Assembly (NCBI GenBank): GCA_902799965.1
Contig: CADCCO010000012.1
Coordinates: 1-36,130 of the forward strand
Length of the DNA stretch: 36,130 nucleotides
Source: an uncultured Spirochaetaceae bacterium
GTDB lineage: Bacteria; Spirochaetota; Spirochaetia; Treponematales; Treponemataceae
Reading direction: 5' to 3'
This document shows positions 16,326 to 24,816 of this stretch, piece by piece. The first letter of the stretch is position 1, and every line of letters starts with the position of its first letter. The notes below the pieces were generated by a model that saw only the letters and a list, made by a program, of their open reading frames with translations, did not search any database and was not told where the DNA came from. The position numbers and the translations under genes are program-made.

Positions 16326-17319
16326 TTTCATGAACCCCGCCGCGTTTTTTCTGCTGCTTGCGGTTCCAATATTTTTTGTCTTTAGAAGAATCGGCTTTTT
16401 GCAAAGGGTAAGCTTTCCGATTACGTTCGCGGACTGGCAGGGCTACGTTTTTTCTTGGAACGACAAGCTGCTTAGATTCGCGTCGGCGCTTTCAACCGCG
16501 CTGACGGCGGCCGCCTTTTTGCTGATCGTCATTTCGTTCGCCGATCCGGTCATTCACAAGCAGGAGCCGGTCTACACGACAAGAGGCGGCGACATAATTT
16601 TAGTCCTTGACACAAGCCCTTCGATGGCGGCGCGTGACATTGGCGGAATGCTTCGCATTGACGCGGCCAAGCAAGCGGCGACAAGCCTTGTCCAGAACAA
16701 TTCCGGCGCGCAATACGGCCTTGTTGCGATGGGAAGCGAAGCGGCGCTTTTGATTCCGCCGACTTCCGACTTGGAATTTTTTAAAAGCCGCTTGATGGAA
16801 CTGCGTCTTGGCGAATTTGGCGAAGGCACCGCCATAGGAACGGGATTGAGCGCCGCCATATTCCACCTAGCTTCGTCAAAGGCTCCGTCAAAATGCGTGG
16901 TCCTAATAACTGACGGCGGAAACAACGCCGGCGAAATCCACCCGGAAACGGCCGCGCGCCTTGCCGCCGAAAACCAAGTGACGATTTACGCCGTTGGAAT
17001 CGGAACCAGCGGCTCCGTTCCCCTAGACTACAAGGACCCCTTTACAGGAAAAGAATACACAGGCTACCTTGACTCGTCGTTTGACTCAGGGCCGCTTGAA
17101 AAAATTTCTCTTGGAAGCGGCGGCCGCTACTACGGCGTTGAAAACTTGCCGGCGCTTTCGCTGGCGCTGGGAGCGATAACAAAGCGGCAAAGCGTGGCCC
17201 AAAACTATTACCTTAGGAACGTGAACACGCAATACTACGACGAGTTCATTCTTGCCGCGATTGTCACGTTCGCGCTTGCCTGGCTAATCAGAAGATTCTT
17301 GCTTAAGGAGTTTGTATGA
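16315..17319 (+). CDS. batA: BatA-like membrane vWA protein
   Basis: A 334-residue protein. An N-terminal membrane segment (8-24), a second helix (about 56-76), a vWA domain with an intact metal-ion-dependent adhesion motif DTSPS (D99-S103) followed by the conserved ARD, and ITDGGNN for the third metal loop, then a C-terminal membrane helix (about 308-325). This is the BatA layout, with the vWA domain probably held against the membrane. The ATG at 16315 follows GGAGGAGG and overlaps the previous gene by 11 bases. Bat proteins were linked to oxygen tolerance in Bacteroides; in spirochetes their exact role is unsettled. Confidence 0.88.
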   Translation: MSFSFMNPAAFFLLLAVPIFFVFRRIGFLQRVSFPITFADWQGYVFSWNDKLLRFASALSTALTAAAFLLIVISFADPVIHKQEPVYTTRGGDIILVLDTSPSMAARDIGGMLRIDAAKQAATSLVQNNSGAQYGLVAMGSEAALLIPPTSDLEFFKSRLMELRLGEFGEGTAIGTGLSAAIFHLASSKAPSKCVVLITDGGNNAGEIHPETAARLAAENQVTIYAVGIGTSGSVPLDYKDPFTGKEYTGYLDSSFDSGPLEKISLGSGGRYYGVENLPALSLALGAITKRQSVAQNYYLRNVNTQYYDEFILAAIVTFALAWLIRRFLLKEFV

Positions 17320-18944
17320 ATTTTTCAATTGAACGGCCTTGGGCGCTATACGGAATTCTTTTATTGCTGCCGGCTATATTGCATTCGGCGCTTGCCTACA
17401 AAAAAACTTTTAGGGCTCTGAACAAGTCTGGCAAAAAAAGAAATTCGCTTGAGCAAAAGAACATAAAAAAAAGAATAGTCGCGCGCATTGTCTTGCGGTC
17501 GGCGGCTTGGTGCATGATGATTTTCGCGCTGGCCGGCTTTTCTTGGGAAACGATTTCCACGCCGACGCAAAAAAACGGAAGCGCTGTTTCGATGGTTTTT
17601 GACATTTCCTACAGCATGACAGCGCGCGACTGCCCCAACAATTTGACGCGCTTGGAAGCCGCCGCCCGATTCGCCAACGAATTGCTGGACAGAATGCAAG
17701 GCGTTCCCGCGAGCGCCGTTCTTGCAAAAGGAAGCGGAGTGATTGCCGTTCCCCTTACGGAAGACACGGAGGCGATTCGCGCCTTGACGGGAAACCTTTC
17801 GCCAAAAATGATGAGCGCGACGGGAAGCAGCCTGGGCGGCGGAATAAACGCTGCGCTAAAATCCTTTCCCAAAAACATTTCAAAGGCGCCCGCGATATGG
17901 CTTTTTACCGACGGAGAGGAAACTGACTCCGCCTTGCAAAACGCCTTGACTTCCGCCCTAAAAAAAGGCGCGAACGTTGTGATAATCGGCTTTGGAAAAG
18001 AAAGCGAAAGCGAAATCTACGCGGGCGACGGAAAGACAAACGTAAAGACCGCGCTGCGAAGCGAAAGCGTCAAAGAAACCGTGGACGAAGCCAACAGAAA
18101 AAATTTGGGCGGAAAGGGCTTTAGCTTTATCAAAGGAGCGACGGCAAAATTTGTCGCCGCGTCGGAAATCGCTTCGGCCAGAAAAGTTTTGTCGTCCATC
18201 AGCGACCGGCAAGGCTCGGAAGGCGAAGCGACGCTGGCTTACGAAATTCAAAACGTTGACCGTCACAAGCTGTTCATCGCGCTGGGAATAATCTTTTTCG
18301 CGCTAAGCTTCGCCGCAAGCGAATTCACTTTGACCGGGATAAAGGAAGCGTTGGCGATTTCTTTGGTCTTGTGCGCCTTCACTTCTTGTTCAAGCGAATT
18401 CAAGGAATCAAAAAAAATCTTGGACGGCGTTTGGAACTGGAACCAAAAAAAATACACCGAGGCCATCGCGAATTTCACGCAAAGCCTTGAGGAAGCGGAA
18501 CAAAACGGCGACGAGACAATCAAGCAATACGCGCTTTACGGGCTTTCAGTGACTTATTTGGCGCAAAACGAAAGCAAGGCCGCGCTGGAAAAAATCAACT
18601 CGCTTTCAGCGGGCGCGCCGGACAAAATAAAATTCGCGTCCTTCTACAATTCAGGAATCATCGCCCAGCGCGAAGGCAACTATCAAAAGGCGGCCGAACT
18701 TTTTAAGAACGCGCTTTTGGTTGATCCGACCAACGTGCGCGCCAAGGTCAACTTGGAGCTTTCGAGAAACCAACAAGTCCAGCGGGCCCGCGAAAGCGAA
18801 CGGCAAATGACAGGCGCGGACGAAAATTCCGACGACGGCTCGGACTTGCAAAAATCTGTCTTTAATCGAATACGGGAGAAAGACCAACAACAATGGAAAA
18901 ACATTCAACAAGAGCAAAAAGACTCGTCCGCGCTGGACTACTAG
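17316..18944 (+). CDS. BatB/BatC fusion: vWA domain plus TPR repeats
   Basis: A 542-residue protein. Membrane segments at about 9-27 and 58-75 precede a vWA domain with an intact DISYS metal motif (96-100) and ARD. A membrane helix at 319-337 ends the BatB-like part. A second hydrophobic stretch (344-358) ends in CAFTSCSS, which looks exactly like a lipoprotein signal with a lipobox, and is followed by TPR-like repeats (about 370-485) and a charged tail. So the sequence reads as BatB fused to a BatC lipoprotein whose signal has become internal. It has an AAGGAG site, overlaps batA as ATGA, and overlaps the next gene by 52 bases. Confidence 0.82.
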   Translation: MNFSIERPWALYGILLLLPAILHSALAYKKTFRALNKSGKKRNSLEQKNIKKRIVARIVLRSAAWCMMIFALAGFSWETISTPTQKNGSAVSMVFDISYSMTARDCPNNLTRLEAAARFANELLDRMQGVPASAVLAKGSGVIAVPLTEDTEAIRALTGNLSPKMMSATGSSLGGGINAALKSFPKNISKAPAIWLFTDGEETDSALQNALTSALKKGANVVIIGFGKESESEIYAGDGKTNVKTALRSESVKETVDEANRKNLGGKGFSFIKGATAKFVAASEIASARKVLSSISDRQGSEGEATLAYEIQNVDRHKLFIALGIIFFALSFAASEFTLTGIKEALAISLVLCAFTSCSSEFKESKKILDGVWNWNQKKYTEAIANFTQSLEEAEQNGDETIKQYALYGLSVTYLAQNESKAALEKINSLSAGAPDKIKFASFYNSGIIAQREGNYQKAAELFKNALLVDPTNVRAKVNLELSRNQQVQRARESERQMTGADENSDDGSDLQKSVFNRIREKDQQQWKNIQQEQKDSSALDY

Positions 18945-20332
18945 CCGCGCTGGCGATTTTTTGCGGCCAAAATATTTTTTCTCAAAGCGAAGAGCGGCCA
19001 GCGCCAGTCGCCCCGCAGTCAAGGACTTGGTTCACGCGCGCTGACGCGGAAAAGCTTTTGCTTGTTCCAAAAGACGACATATTTTTCACCAACAAAGAAG
19101 CGCAGTTCATTTTGAAAATACCCGGCATCTTACCCAGCGACGTTCAAACGGAATTGCCGGCATTTCCCGAAGGCGTGATATTCAACTCGTCAAAGCGCGG
19201 CGACTTTTTCACAAACGAAGGAACCATGGGCGCGGAAATCGACTTGTGGTTCACGTTCCGAAAAACTGGAACGCTCGCTCTTCCGCCGCTTATAATTTAC
19301 GTCCAAGGCAGAAGGTTCGCGATAAATTTCAAGCCGGTCGAAGTCTACGAAAACCCGCGCACGATTTTGCCGAAGATGACCTTTGTTTTTGAAGGCGGCG
19401 AGACAATAGGCGACGACGCGAAAAAAATTCCGTCCATTTCGCTTGAAGCTGGAAAGCCCGCGCGATTTACGATTTACCTTCAATACGCGATACAGGCGCA
19501 GCAATTCGCCTGGAACATTCCCAAAGACTCCATTTTCAGAGAGACAAAAAAATACGACTTATCCGCGACGGAAAAGTCTTCGGAATTTTCAACAAAAAAA
19601 ATACCAGTGGCGGACTTTGAATGGACGCCGTTCGCGGCAGGCTCCGCGTCGCTTCCTGAAATACAAATGATGGCCGTCGCCTATTCCGGCCGCTCGATTT
19701 ACCTTTCAACACCCGAATGCCTTGTGACAATAACCGCGGCAAAAGCCGTTTCAAAACCGCAATCGAAAGAGGCGGCGGCGCATTCCCCGCTTTACAAAAG
19801 CGCGTGGGACGAAGAAGCGGCGCAAGACAATCAAAAGGAAAGCGACAAGGCTTCTCCTTTTGACTGCGCCGAAATCGCCCGCCTTCGCTCGCAGGAGCGC
19901 CGCGCCTTTGTGAACATACCAAAAGTTCGCGCCCAACGCGCCGCCGCCGAGCGCGCCATTGGCCTGCAGGGGGCGGAAAACGAGCCGCTCGCCTGCGTCC
20001 TATTTGTTCTTTTGGGAGCGGACGGAATTCTTTTGGCGCTTGCCGTGATTTTCTTGGCGCTAAAAAAACGCTTTGAGGCGGCTCTTCTTGGAATAGCGGC
20101 GGCCGGCCTTTTGTCCGTAACGGCTCTGGACGCGAATGTTTTTCTAAAAAAGCGCGGCGTAATCGTAGGAGGAGAAATCAGCCCGGTTCCCGAAGAGTCC
20201 GCCATGACAAAGACCGCCGTAAGCGCGGGAAGCCGCGTCTTGATAAAGGAAGAAATTCAAGGCTGGTATTACATCGTTTACAACGAAAGCGGCGGATGGA
20301 TTAGAAAAGAAAACCTTGCGGTGATAAAATGA
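18893..20332 (+). CDS. BatD-like protein with C-terminal SH3 domain (BatD/BatE fusion)
   Basis: A 479-residue protein. Residues 1-31 are a signal peptide; about 50-290 is a beta-rich extracytoplasmic region of BatD type (repeated strands, FTFRKTGTLALPPL, FEWTPFAAGSASLPEI). Two membrane helices follow (about 367-390 and 395-412). The last ~58 residues form a bacterial SH3 domain (GSRVLIKEEIQGWYYIV...GWIRKENL), a module usually found in BatE. The start overlaps the preceding gene by 52 bases and is kept because it gives a clean signal peptide; its ribosome site (GGAGA, about 13 bases away) is poor, suggesting coupled translation. Confidence 0.75.
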   Translation: MEKHSTRAKRLVRAGLLAALAIFCGQNIFSQSEERPAPVAPQSRTWFTRADAEKLLLVPKDDIFFTNKEAQFILKIPGILPSDVQTELPAFPEGVIFNSSKRGDFFTNEGTMGAEIDLWFTFRKTGTLALPPLIIYVQGRRFAINFKPVEVYENPRTILPKMTFVFEGGETIGDDAKKIPSISLEAGKPARFTIYLQYAIQAQQFAWNIPKDSIFRETKKYDLSATEKSSEFSTKKIPVADFEWTPFAAGSASLPEIQMMAVAYSGRSIYLSTPECLVTITAAKAVSKPQSKEAAAHSPLYKSAWDEEAAQDNQKESDKASPFDCAEIARLRSQERRAFVNIPKVRAQRAAAERAIGLQGAENEPLACVLFVLLGADGILLALAVIFLALKKRFEAALLGIAAAGLLSVTALDANVFLKKRGVIVGGEISPVPEESAMTKTAVSAGSRVLIKEEIQGWYYIVYNESGGWIRKENLAVIK

Positions 20333-20724
20333 ATTTTGGCGACATCCTTGACAAATGGGAAGCGGGCGGAAAGCATAAGGTCGTCGACAAAGACGCGGCG
20401 CAAGAGAAAAGCGCCGTTCAAAAAAACATGAGCCGCGCCTCTTACGTTCAAAAGCTTTCCCCGCAAGATTCGATTGACCTTCACGGCATGACGCAGGAAG
20501 AGGCATGGAAGGCGCTTAACGATTTTGTGGCCGCCGCGAAATTCAGGGGCTTGCAAAAAATTCTTATAATCCACGGAAAGGGAATTCATTCCGCCGACAG
20601 CGAGGGCGTTTTGGGAAAGCTTGTAAAAAATTTCATCGAGCGGGACCAGCGGCTTGGAGCCAGCGGAAAGGCTGACATTGCGCATGGCGGAAGCGGCGCC
20701 ACATGGGTTGCCGTTCGCCCATAA
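20329..20724 (+). CDS. Smr-domain protein
   Basis: A 131-residue protein with an N-terminal variable region and a stand-alone Smr domain from about residue 45. Visible motifs are IDLHG (49-53), IIHGKG (80-85) and the terminal GGSGATWV (120-127). Smr domains, named after MutS2, have nicking endonuclease or ribosome/mRNA-cleaving activity in characterised cases. It overlaps the BatD-like gene as ATGA, so it is the last gene of the Bat operon. Its 3' end carries the promoter of the following dnaJ-like gene. Confidence 0.87.
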   Translation: MNFGDILDKWEAGGKHKVVDKDAAQEKSAVQKNMSRASYVQKLSPQDSIDLHGMTQEEAWKALNDFVAAAKFRGLQKILIIHGKGIHSADSEGVLGKLVKNFIERDQRLGASGKADIAHGGSGATWVAVRP

Positions 20725-20736
20725 ATTCACTATATT
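20708..20736 (+). promoter_or_regulatory. Promoter of the DnaJ-domain gene, probably leaderless
   Basis: -35 TTGCCG (20708-20713) inside the end of smr, 17-base spacer, -10 TATATT (20731-20736). Only six bases remain before the ATG at 20743, and there is no Shine-Dalgarno. Confidence 0.45.
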
Positions 20737-20742
20737 ATAAAT

Positions 20743-21303
20743 ATGGAAGATTACTACGCGACGCTTGGCGTGTCCAAGACCGCGACAGAAGACGAAATAA
20801 AAAAAGCCTACAGAAGCCTCGCGTTCAAATACCACCCCGACAGAAATCCTGGCGACAAGAACGCCGAAGAAAAATTCAAGAAAATAAACCAAGCGTATTC
20901 AGTTCTTGGAAACGCTCAAGAGCGCGCCAAATACGACGCGGGCGGATTCAACCCCTTTGAAAGCGCCGGCCAAAATTCATACAGGCAAAACTACGGCGGC
21001 TACGGAACTTGGGGCGGCTCAAACGAAAGCTACGACCCATTCCGCGAATGGGCCAACTACACCGGCTCAAGCCGCCGCTACTATTCGTATTCAAACGCAA
21101 CGAACGAAGAGCCCATGTCCAAGGGACAGGCCCTGTCAAAATTGGCTTGGAAAATTCTTCAAATCCTAATCGGCTTTTGGTCGCTGAAATTTTCTTGGCT
21201 CTTGCTGCCAATCGGCCCATTCCTAAGCTTGGCGGCGATAGTCAACGGCTTTGCCGGAGCCTCCGCCGCGCTAAAGGCCTTGTTCAGCCCTGACAAAAAA
21301 TAA
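20743..21303 (+). CDS. J-domain membrane protein
   Basis: A 186-residue protein. Residues 1-68 are a canonical J domain with the HPD tripeptide at 31-33 that stimulates DnaK ATPase. A Gly/Asn/Tyr/Ser-rich linker (about 70-120) follows, then two hydrophobic segments between about 133 and 180. It lacks the zinc-finger and substrate-binding domains of DnaJ itself, so it is a class III co-chaperone recruiting DnaK to the membrane. Its neighbours infA and dksA form a grouping I also recall from Treponema pallidum. It converges on infA with no gap. Confidence 0.85.
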   Translation: MEDYYATLGVSKTATEDEIKKAYRSLAFKYHPDRNPGDKNAEEKFKKINQAYSVLGNAQERAKYDAGGFNPFESAGQNSYRQNYGGYGTWGGSNESYDPFREWANYTGSSRRYYSYSNATNEEPMSKGQALSKLAWKILQILIGFWSLKFSWLLLPIGPFLSLAAIVNGFAGASAALKALFSPDKK

Positions 21304-21522
21304 TTATCTCTGGCGGAAAATTATTCTGCCCTTGTCCAAATCGTAGGGAGAAAGCTCCACCTTTACGTTGTCGCCGGGAACGATTCTAATGTAATGCTTT
21401 CGCATTTTTCCCGAAAGGTGCGCCATAATGATGTGTCCGTTTTTTAATTCGACGCGAAACATTGTGTTTGGAAGCGCTTCCTTGACCAAACCTTCAACTT
21501 CAATCGCTTCTTCTTTTGCCAC
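21304..21522 (-). CDS. infA: Translation initiation factor IF-1
   Basis: A 72-residue single OB-fold protein with the standard IF-1 sequence throughout ([57 protein letters not shown]). It binds the ribosomal A site during initiation. The start is GTG, set by a strong AGGAGG site three bases upstream. It is divergent from the DksA-like gene and shares an overlapping promoter region with it. Confidence 0.97.
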   Translation of the reverse strand: MAKEEAIEVEGLVKEALPNTMFRVELKNGHIIMAHLSGKMRKHYIRIVPGDNVKVELSPYDLDKGRIIFRQR

Positions 21523-21542
21523 GATTCCTCCTAAAAAAACAC

Positions 21543-21570
21543 TTGATTTTTTTTCAAAGTGTGATATTAT
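21543..21570 (+). promoter_or_regulatory. Rightward promoter for the DksA-like gene
   Basis: -35 TTGATT (21543-21548), 16-base spacer, -10 TATTAT (21565-21570), predicted start near 21577. It overlaps the leftward infA promoter, so the two should compete for RNA polymerase. Confidence 0.5.
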
Positions 21571-21598
21571 AGTATCTTAAAACAAACGTTTTTGTCAA
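21569..21598 (-). promoter_or_regulatory. Leftward promoter for infA
   Basis: Minus strand -35 TTGACA (21598-21593), 18-base spacer, -10 TACTAT (21574-21569), with TATAAT also available just downstream (21571-21566). The leader is about 40 nt and includes AGGAGG. Confidence 0.5.
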
Positions 21599-21615
21599 CA
21601 AATTGGGGGAAAATT

Positions 21616-21969
21616 TTGAGACAGTCATTCATAAAAAAAATGAAAGAAAAGCTCATCGAGCAACGCAACTTGATTTTGGACGCGCTGGCCGCGCAGAACA
21701 ATGAATTCAAAGACTTGGTTTCAAAGGTGGAATCAGGCGACGAAATAGACGTGGCGAGCGACGCGGTTGACCGCAACATGCTCGACTCGCTTGGAGCGCA
21801 GGACGCCAACCGCCTTACGCTTATCAACAACGCTCTCCTTCGCATTCAGCAGGGAAAGTACGGCTTGTGCCTTCAGTGCGGAAAGCCGATTCCCGAAGCG
21901 CGCCTTGAAGCTCTGCCCTACGCCTTTATGTGCATCAACTGCGCGTCCAAGGCCGAAAAGCGCCGCTAG
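21616..21969 (+). CDS. DksA/TraR zinc-finger protein
   Basis: A 117-residue protein with an N-terminal coiled-coil region and a C-terminal C4 zinc finger (C85, C88, C106, C109: CLQCGKPIP...CINC). DksA-type proteins bind in the secondary channel of RNA polymerase and adjust promoter response to ppGpp. Acidic residues at the coiled-coil tip region (DEIDVASDAVD) are consistent with that. The start is taken as TTG at 21616 because GGGGGA precedes it and it gives a family-like N-terminus (MRQSFIKKMK); an ATG at 21640 lacks a ribosome site. Its stop overlaps the convergent PHP gene by four bases. Confidence 0.88.
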   Translation: MRQSFIKKMKEKLIEQRNLILDALAAQNNEFKDLVSKVESGDEIDVASDAVDRNMLDSLGAQDANRLTLINNALLRIQQGKYGLCLQCGKPIPEARLEALPYAFMCINCASKAEKRR

Positions 21970-22817
21970 TATTTTAGGCTGCCGTTAAGTTCGTAAAATT
22001 TAATTTTGCCGTCTTCCAAATAGGCGGCTTCTGTGTAGCCCGCGCGAACGGCGGCAAGCTCCGCCCGGTCAAAGGCCGCGTCTAAATTTGAGGCGGCGTG
22101 CGCGTCGCTCGAAAAAGTCACGGGAACTCCCGCTTGCCGCAAATAATCCAAAAATTCCGCGCTTGGATAAACGTCGTCGATGTTTCCTCGCGCGATTCCG
22201 CCGGTGTTGATTTCTACAATCACTCCGGCGCGGGCGGCTTCTTTGGCCGTTGCCTTTATTTCTTTTTTATACCAAGACTCGCCTTCGTCAAAAAATTTTA
22301 TCTCGCCGTTTCTTATTCTAATCAAGTCCGCGTGGCCGAGAATCAAAAATTTTTGGCTTTTCAGCATTTCGCGCTGGCGGGAAAAATATTCGCAAACGGC
22401 TTTCTTTCCGTCGCCGTCGTAAAGGCGGAAGAGGCCTTCGCGAACGAACTGCGTTTTGTCGTCAACGGTAAAGAAGCCTTTCTTGTTGTTCAAATAGTGA
22501 ACGGAGCCAATAAGATAATCGGGCGCGAACTGTTTGTAAGCCCATTCAAAGTCGCAGGCAAAGCCGGGAATGTAGTCCGCTTCGAGGCCGGCGTAAATTT
22601 TCATCTTGCCCGAAAATTCATTCGCCAAGGCGCGAACGCTATCAAAATAATTTTGGTGATCCACGGCGCTCATGTGCCAGTCCGCGGCGTGCGGGTACAT
22701 GCTGTGGGAAGAAAATCCCAAAATTGAAAAGCCCCGCCGCAAGGCTTCGTCAGCCATCTCGCGCAAAGAATTTTTTCCGTCACAAAAAGTCGTGTGTGTA
22801 TGATAATTGGTCTTCAA
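21966..22817 (-). CDS. PHP-domain histidinol-phosphatase-like enzyme
   Basis: A 283-residue PHP-fold metallohydrolase. All the metal-ligand motifs are present: HTHTTFCDG (residues 6-14), the H-S-M segment after SSHS, GLEADYIPG, GSVHYLNN, ILGHADLIR, IEINTGGI and SSDAHAASN. The pattern matches the HisJ family that removes phosphate from histidinol phosphate, although related PHP enzymes act on other phosphoesters. No other histidine-biosynthesis gene is in the window. The start is TTG behind GGAGAAGGGG and lies inside the kinase gene (38-base overlap), so it is the last gene of the signalling operon. That position suggests it may have been recruited to a signalling or nucleotide role. Confidence 0.82.
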   Translation of the reverse strand: MKTNYHTHTTFCDGKNSLREMADEALRRGFSILGFSSHSMYPHAADWHMSAVDHQNYFDSVRALANEFSGKMKIYAGLEADYIPGFACDFEWAYKQFAPDYLIGSVHYLNNKKGFFTVDDKTQFVREGLFRLYDGDGKKAVCEYFSRQREMLKSQKFLILGHADLIRIRNGEIKFFDEGESWYKKEIKATAKEAARAGVIVEINTGGIARGNIDDVYPSAEFLDYLRQAGVPVTFSSDAHAASNLDAAFDRAELAAVRAGYTEAAYLEDGKIKFYELNGSLKY

Positions 22818-24816
22818 GCCCCTTCTCCTTTCTCCATTTTTCCGCCGCCGCGTTGAATTTTTCCAATTCCCCGCAGAGCGCTTTATATTCGGTCTTCAAC
22901 GCCTTTGCGTTCTTTTCGTGGGCGGCGTTGTTCAACGCCTTTCCGTGGAAAGAAATTGACCGCGCCGAAATTGTGGCGGCGCTTCCGCGCAAGGTGTGTC
23001 CTACTTGCCGCAAGCCGTCCCAATCTTTTTCTTTTATCAAGGCGGGAATTTCCGAAATTAATTTTTGGCTTTGTTCGGCAAAATCAAAAATCAATTGCTC
23101 GCCCAAATCCAAGTCGTCCGAAACGGTGTCTTCAAAGTCCGCCGAATCCCACACAACGCCGGCCTCTTGCGGCAACGCGCCGCCGCCGTCGGAAAAAGCC
23201 TGGCCCGCCTTTAAATTCGCCGCAAACGAACTAGTCCATTTTAAGATTACGTTTTTCAGGTCGTCGCTTTTATAGGGCTTTCCCAAAAGGTCGTTCATGC
23301 CGGCGGCGGCGTAAAGGGCGCGGTCTTCGTCGGTGTGGTTGGCCGAGCAAGCAACTATAACGCCGTTCCAGCCGCTTTCGCGCAAAGTCTTTGCCGCGTC
23401 CAAGCCGTTCATCTCCGGCATTTGTATGTCCATAAAAATTATGTCTATCTTTGAATTTTTTTTCGCAAGCGAAACGGTTTTCTTTCCGTCTTCGGCCTCG
23501 TAAACTTTTGCGCCCATCTTTTTTAGGAAGGCGACTATCAGCTTTCGGTTGGCCGGATGGTCTTCGGCCACAAGCGCGTAAACGCCTTGCGCGATTTTTT
23601 CGTCATTAACTTTTATTGCCGCCTCGTCAATGGCTTTTTCCCGCTCTTCTCCGCCCAAGTCAATCGGAAGCGAAAAGGCCATTGTCAAAAGCTCGCGCAG
23701 CTTTTGGATTTTTATCGGTTTGTAAATGTAGCCGTTGAACCAGTTCAACATTCGCATTTTTGCGTCTTGCCTAAGTTGGCCTTCGGGCACAATCAAAAAG
23801 AGTTTTGCGTCGTTTATTTTTTTGTTGGAATTTATTTCGCTCGCAAGCCGCCAGCCGTCCATCTTTGGCATGGCCATGTCTATGAAAACCATGTTGAACG
23901 GCGTTCCTTGAATCGCCGCCGTCTTCATCATTTCAAGCGCGTCTTGTCCGCTTTGCGCGAGCGAAACCGAAGGCAGGCCAAAAAATTTAAGCTTTCCCTC
24001 AAATGATTTTCTGGCCAAATAATTGTCGTCAACCAAAAGGACGCGCGTGTCGTCAGGAAAATTCAGGCGGCGGAATTTGTCCAAGATTGTCTTTTTGCTT
24101 TTTGATTCCGGCAGCGGAATGGAGAACCAAAAAATCGAGCCGCCGCTTGGGTTTTGCTGAACGCCGATTTTTCCGCCCATGGCTCCGACAAGCTCTTTGC
24201 AAATCGAAAGGCCCAAGCCGGTGCCGCCGTATTTTCTTGTGGTGGAAGTGTCGGCTTGGTAAAAGTCGGTGAAAAGCTTTTTTCCAGCCTCTTTGGAAAT
24301 TCCGATTCCCGTGTCCTCAACCTTGAACAAGACTCCGCCGTCGTCCGCGCGCTCGACGATTGTGTGGACATGGCCTTTCTCGGTAAACTTGGCGGCGTTC
24401 TTTACAATGTTCAGCAAAATCTGCTGCAAGCGGGTCGGATCGCCTATCACGAATTTTGGCGCGGAAGGATAAATGTCGCTTACGACTTCAAGGCCCTTTC
24501 CAAAAGCCTCGGCGCTTATAGAGTCCATGACGCGCTCGACAACTTCGGCCAAATTGAATTCAATTTTCTCAAGCTGGAAATTTTTGGAGCGTATTTTTGA
24601 AAAGTCAAGAATGTCGTTGGCGAGCGCGAGCAAGGAGTCCGCGCCCACTTGCATTTGGTGGACGTATTCCATTTGCTCCTTGTCGAGCTTGGTCATTTTT
24701 AAAAGCTCAAGCGAGCCGACAATCGTTTGAATCGGCGTGCGCATTTCGTGCACGGTGCTGGAAAGAAAACGGCTTCCGGTCGCTATCGCTTCAAGAGGCG
24801 CGTCAGATTCGCTCAT
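22780..24816 (-). CDS. Soluble hybrid histidine kinase (HisKA-HATPase-REC-REC-Hpt)
   Basis: A 678-residue phosphorelay protein with no sensor domain and no membrane segment. Order: HisKA with phosphoryl-accepting H23 in STVHEMRTP; HATPase with N-box around N136/N140 and GTGLGL (198-203); receiver 1 with D263/D264, phosphoacceptor D313 and K366; receiver 2 with E418/D419, D463 and K513; a C-terminal Hpt domain with H607 in HTLRGSA. All phosphotransfer residues appear intact, so a full four-step relay is possible. It must take its signal from a partner protein, most likely the regulator encoded just upstream, whose gene overlaps it by 14 bases. Confidence 0.92.
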   Translation of the reverse strand: MSESDAPLEAIATGSRFLSSTVHEMRTPIQTIVGSLELLKMTKLDKEQMEYVHQMQVGADSLLALANDILDFSKIRSKNFQLEKIEFNLAEVVERVMDSISAEAFGKGLEVVSDIYPSAPKFVIGDPTRLQQILLNIVKNAAKFTEKGHVHTIVERADDGGVLFKVEDTGIGISKEAGKKLFTDFYQADTSTTRKYGGTGLGLSICKELVGAMGGKIGVQQNPSGGSIFWFSIPLPESKSKKTILDKFRRLNFPDDTRVLLVDDNYLARKSFEGKLKFFGLPSVSLAQSGQDALEMMKTAAIQGTPFNMVFIDMAMPKMDGWRLASEINSNKKINDAKLFLIVPEGQLRQDAKMRMLNWFNGYIYKPIKIQKLRELLTMAFSLPIDLGGEEREKAIDEAAIKVNDEKIAQGVYALVAEDHPANRKLIVAFLKKMGAKVYEAEDGKKTVSLAKKNSKIDIIFMDIQMPEMNGLDAAKTLRESGWNGVIVACSANHTDEDRALYAAAGMNDLLGKPYKSDDLKNVILKWTSSFAANLKAGQAFSDGGGALPQEAGVVWDSADFEDTVSDDLDLGEQLIFDFAEQSQKLISEIPALIKEKDWDGLRQVGHTLRGSAATISARSISFHGKALNNAAHEKNAKALKTEYKALCGELEKFNAAAEKWRKEKGLEDQLSYTHDFL

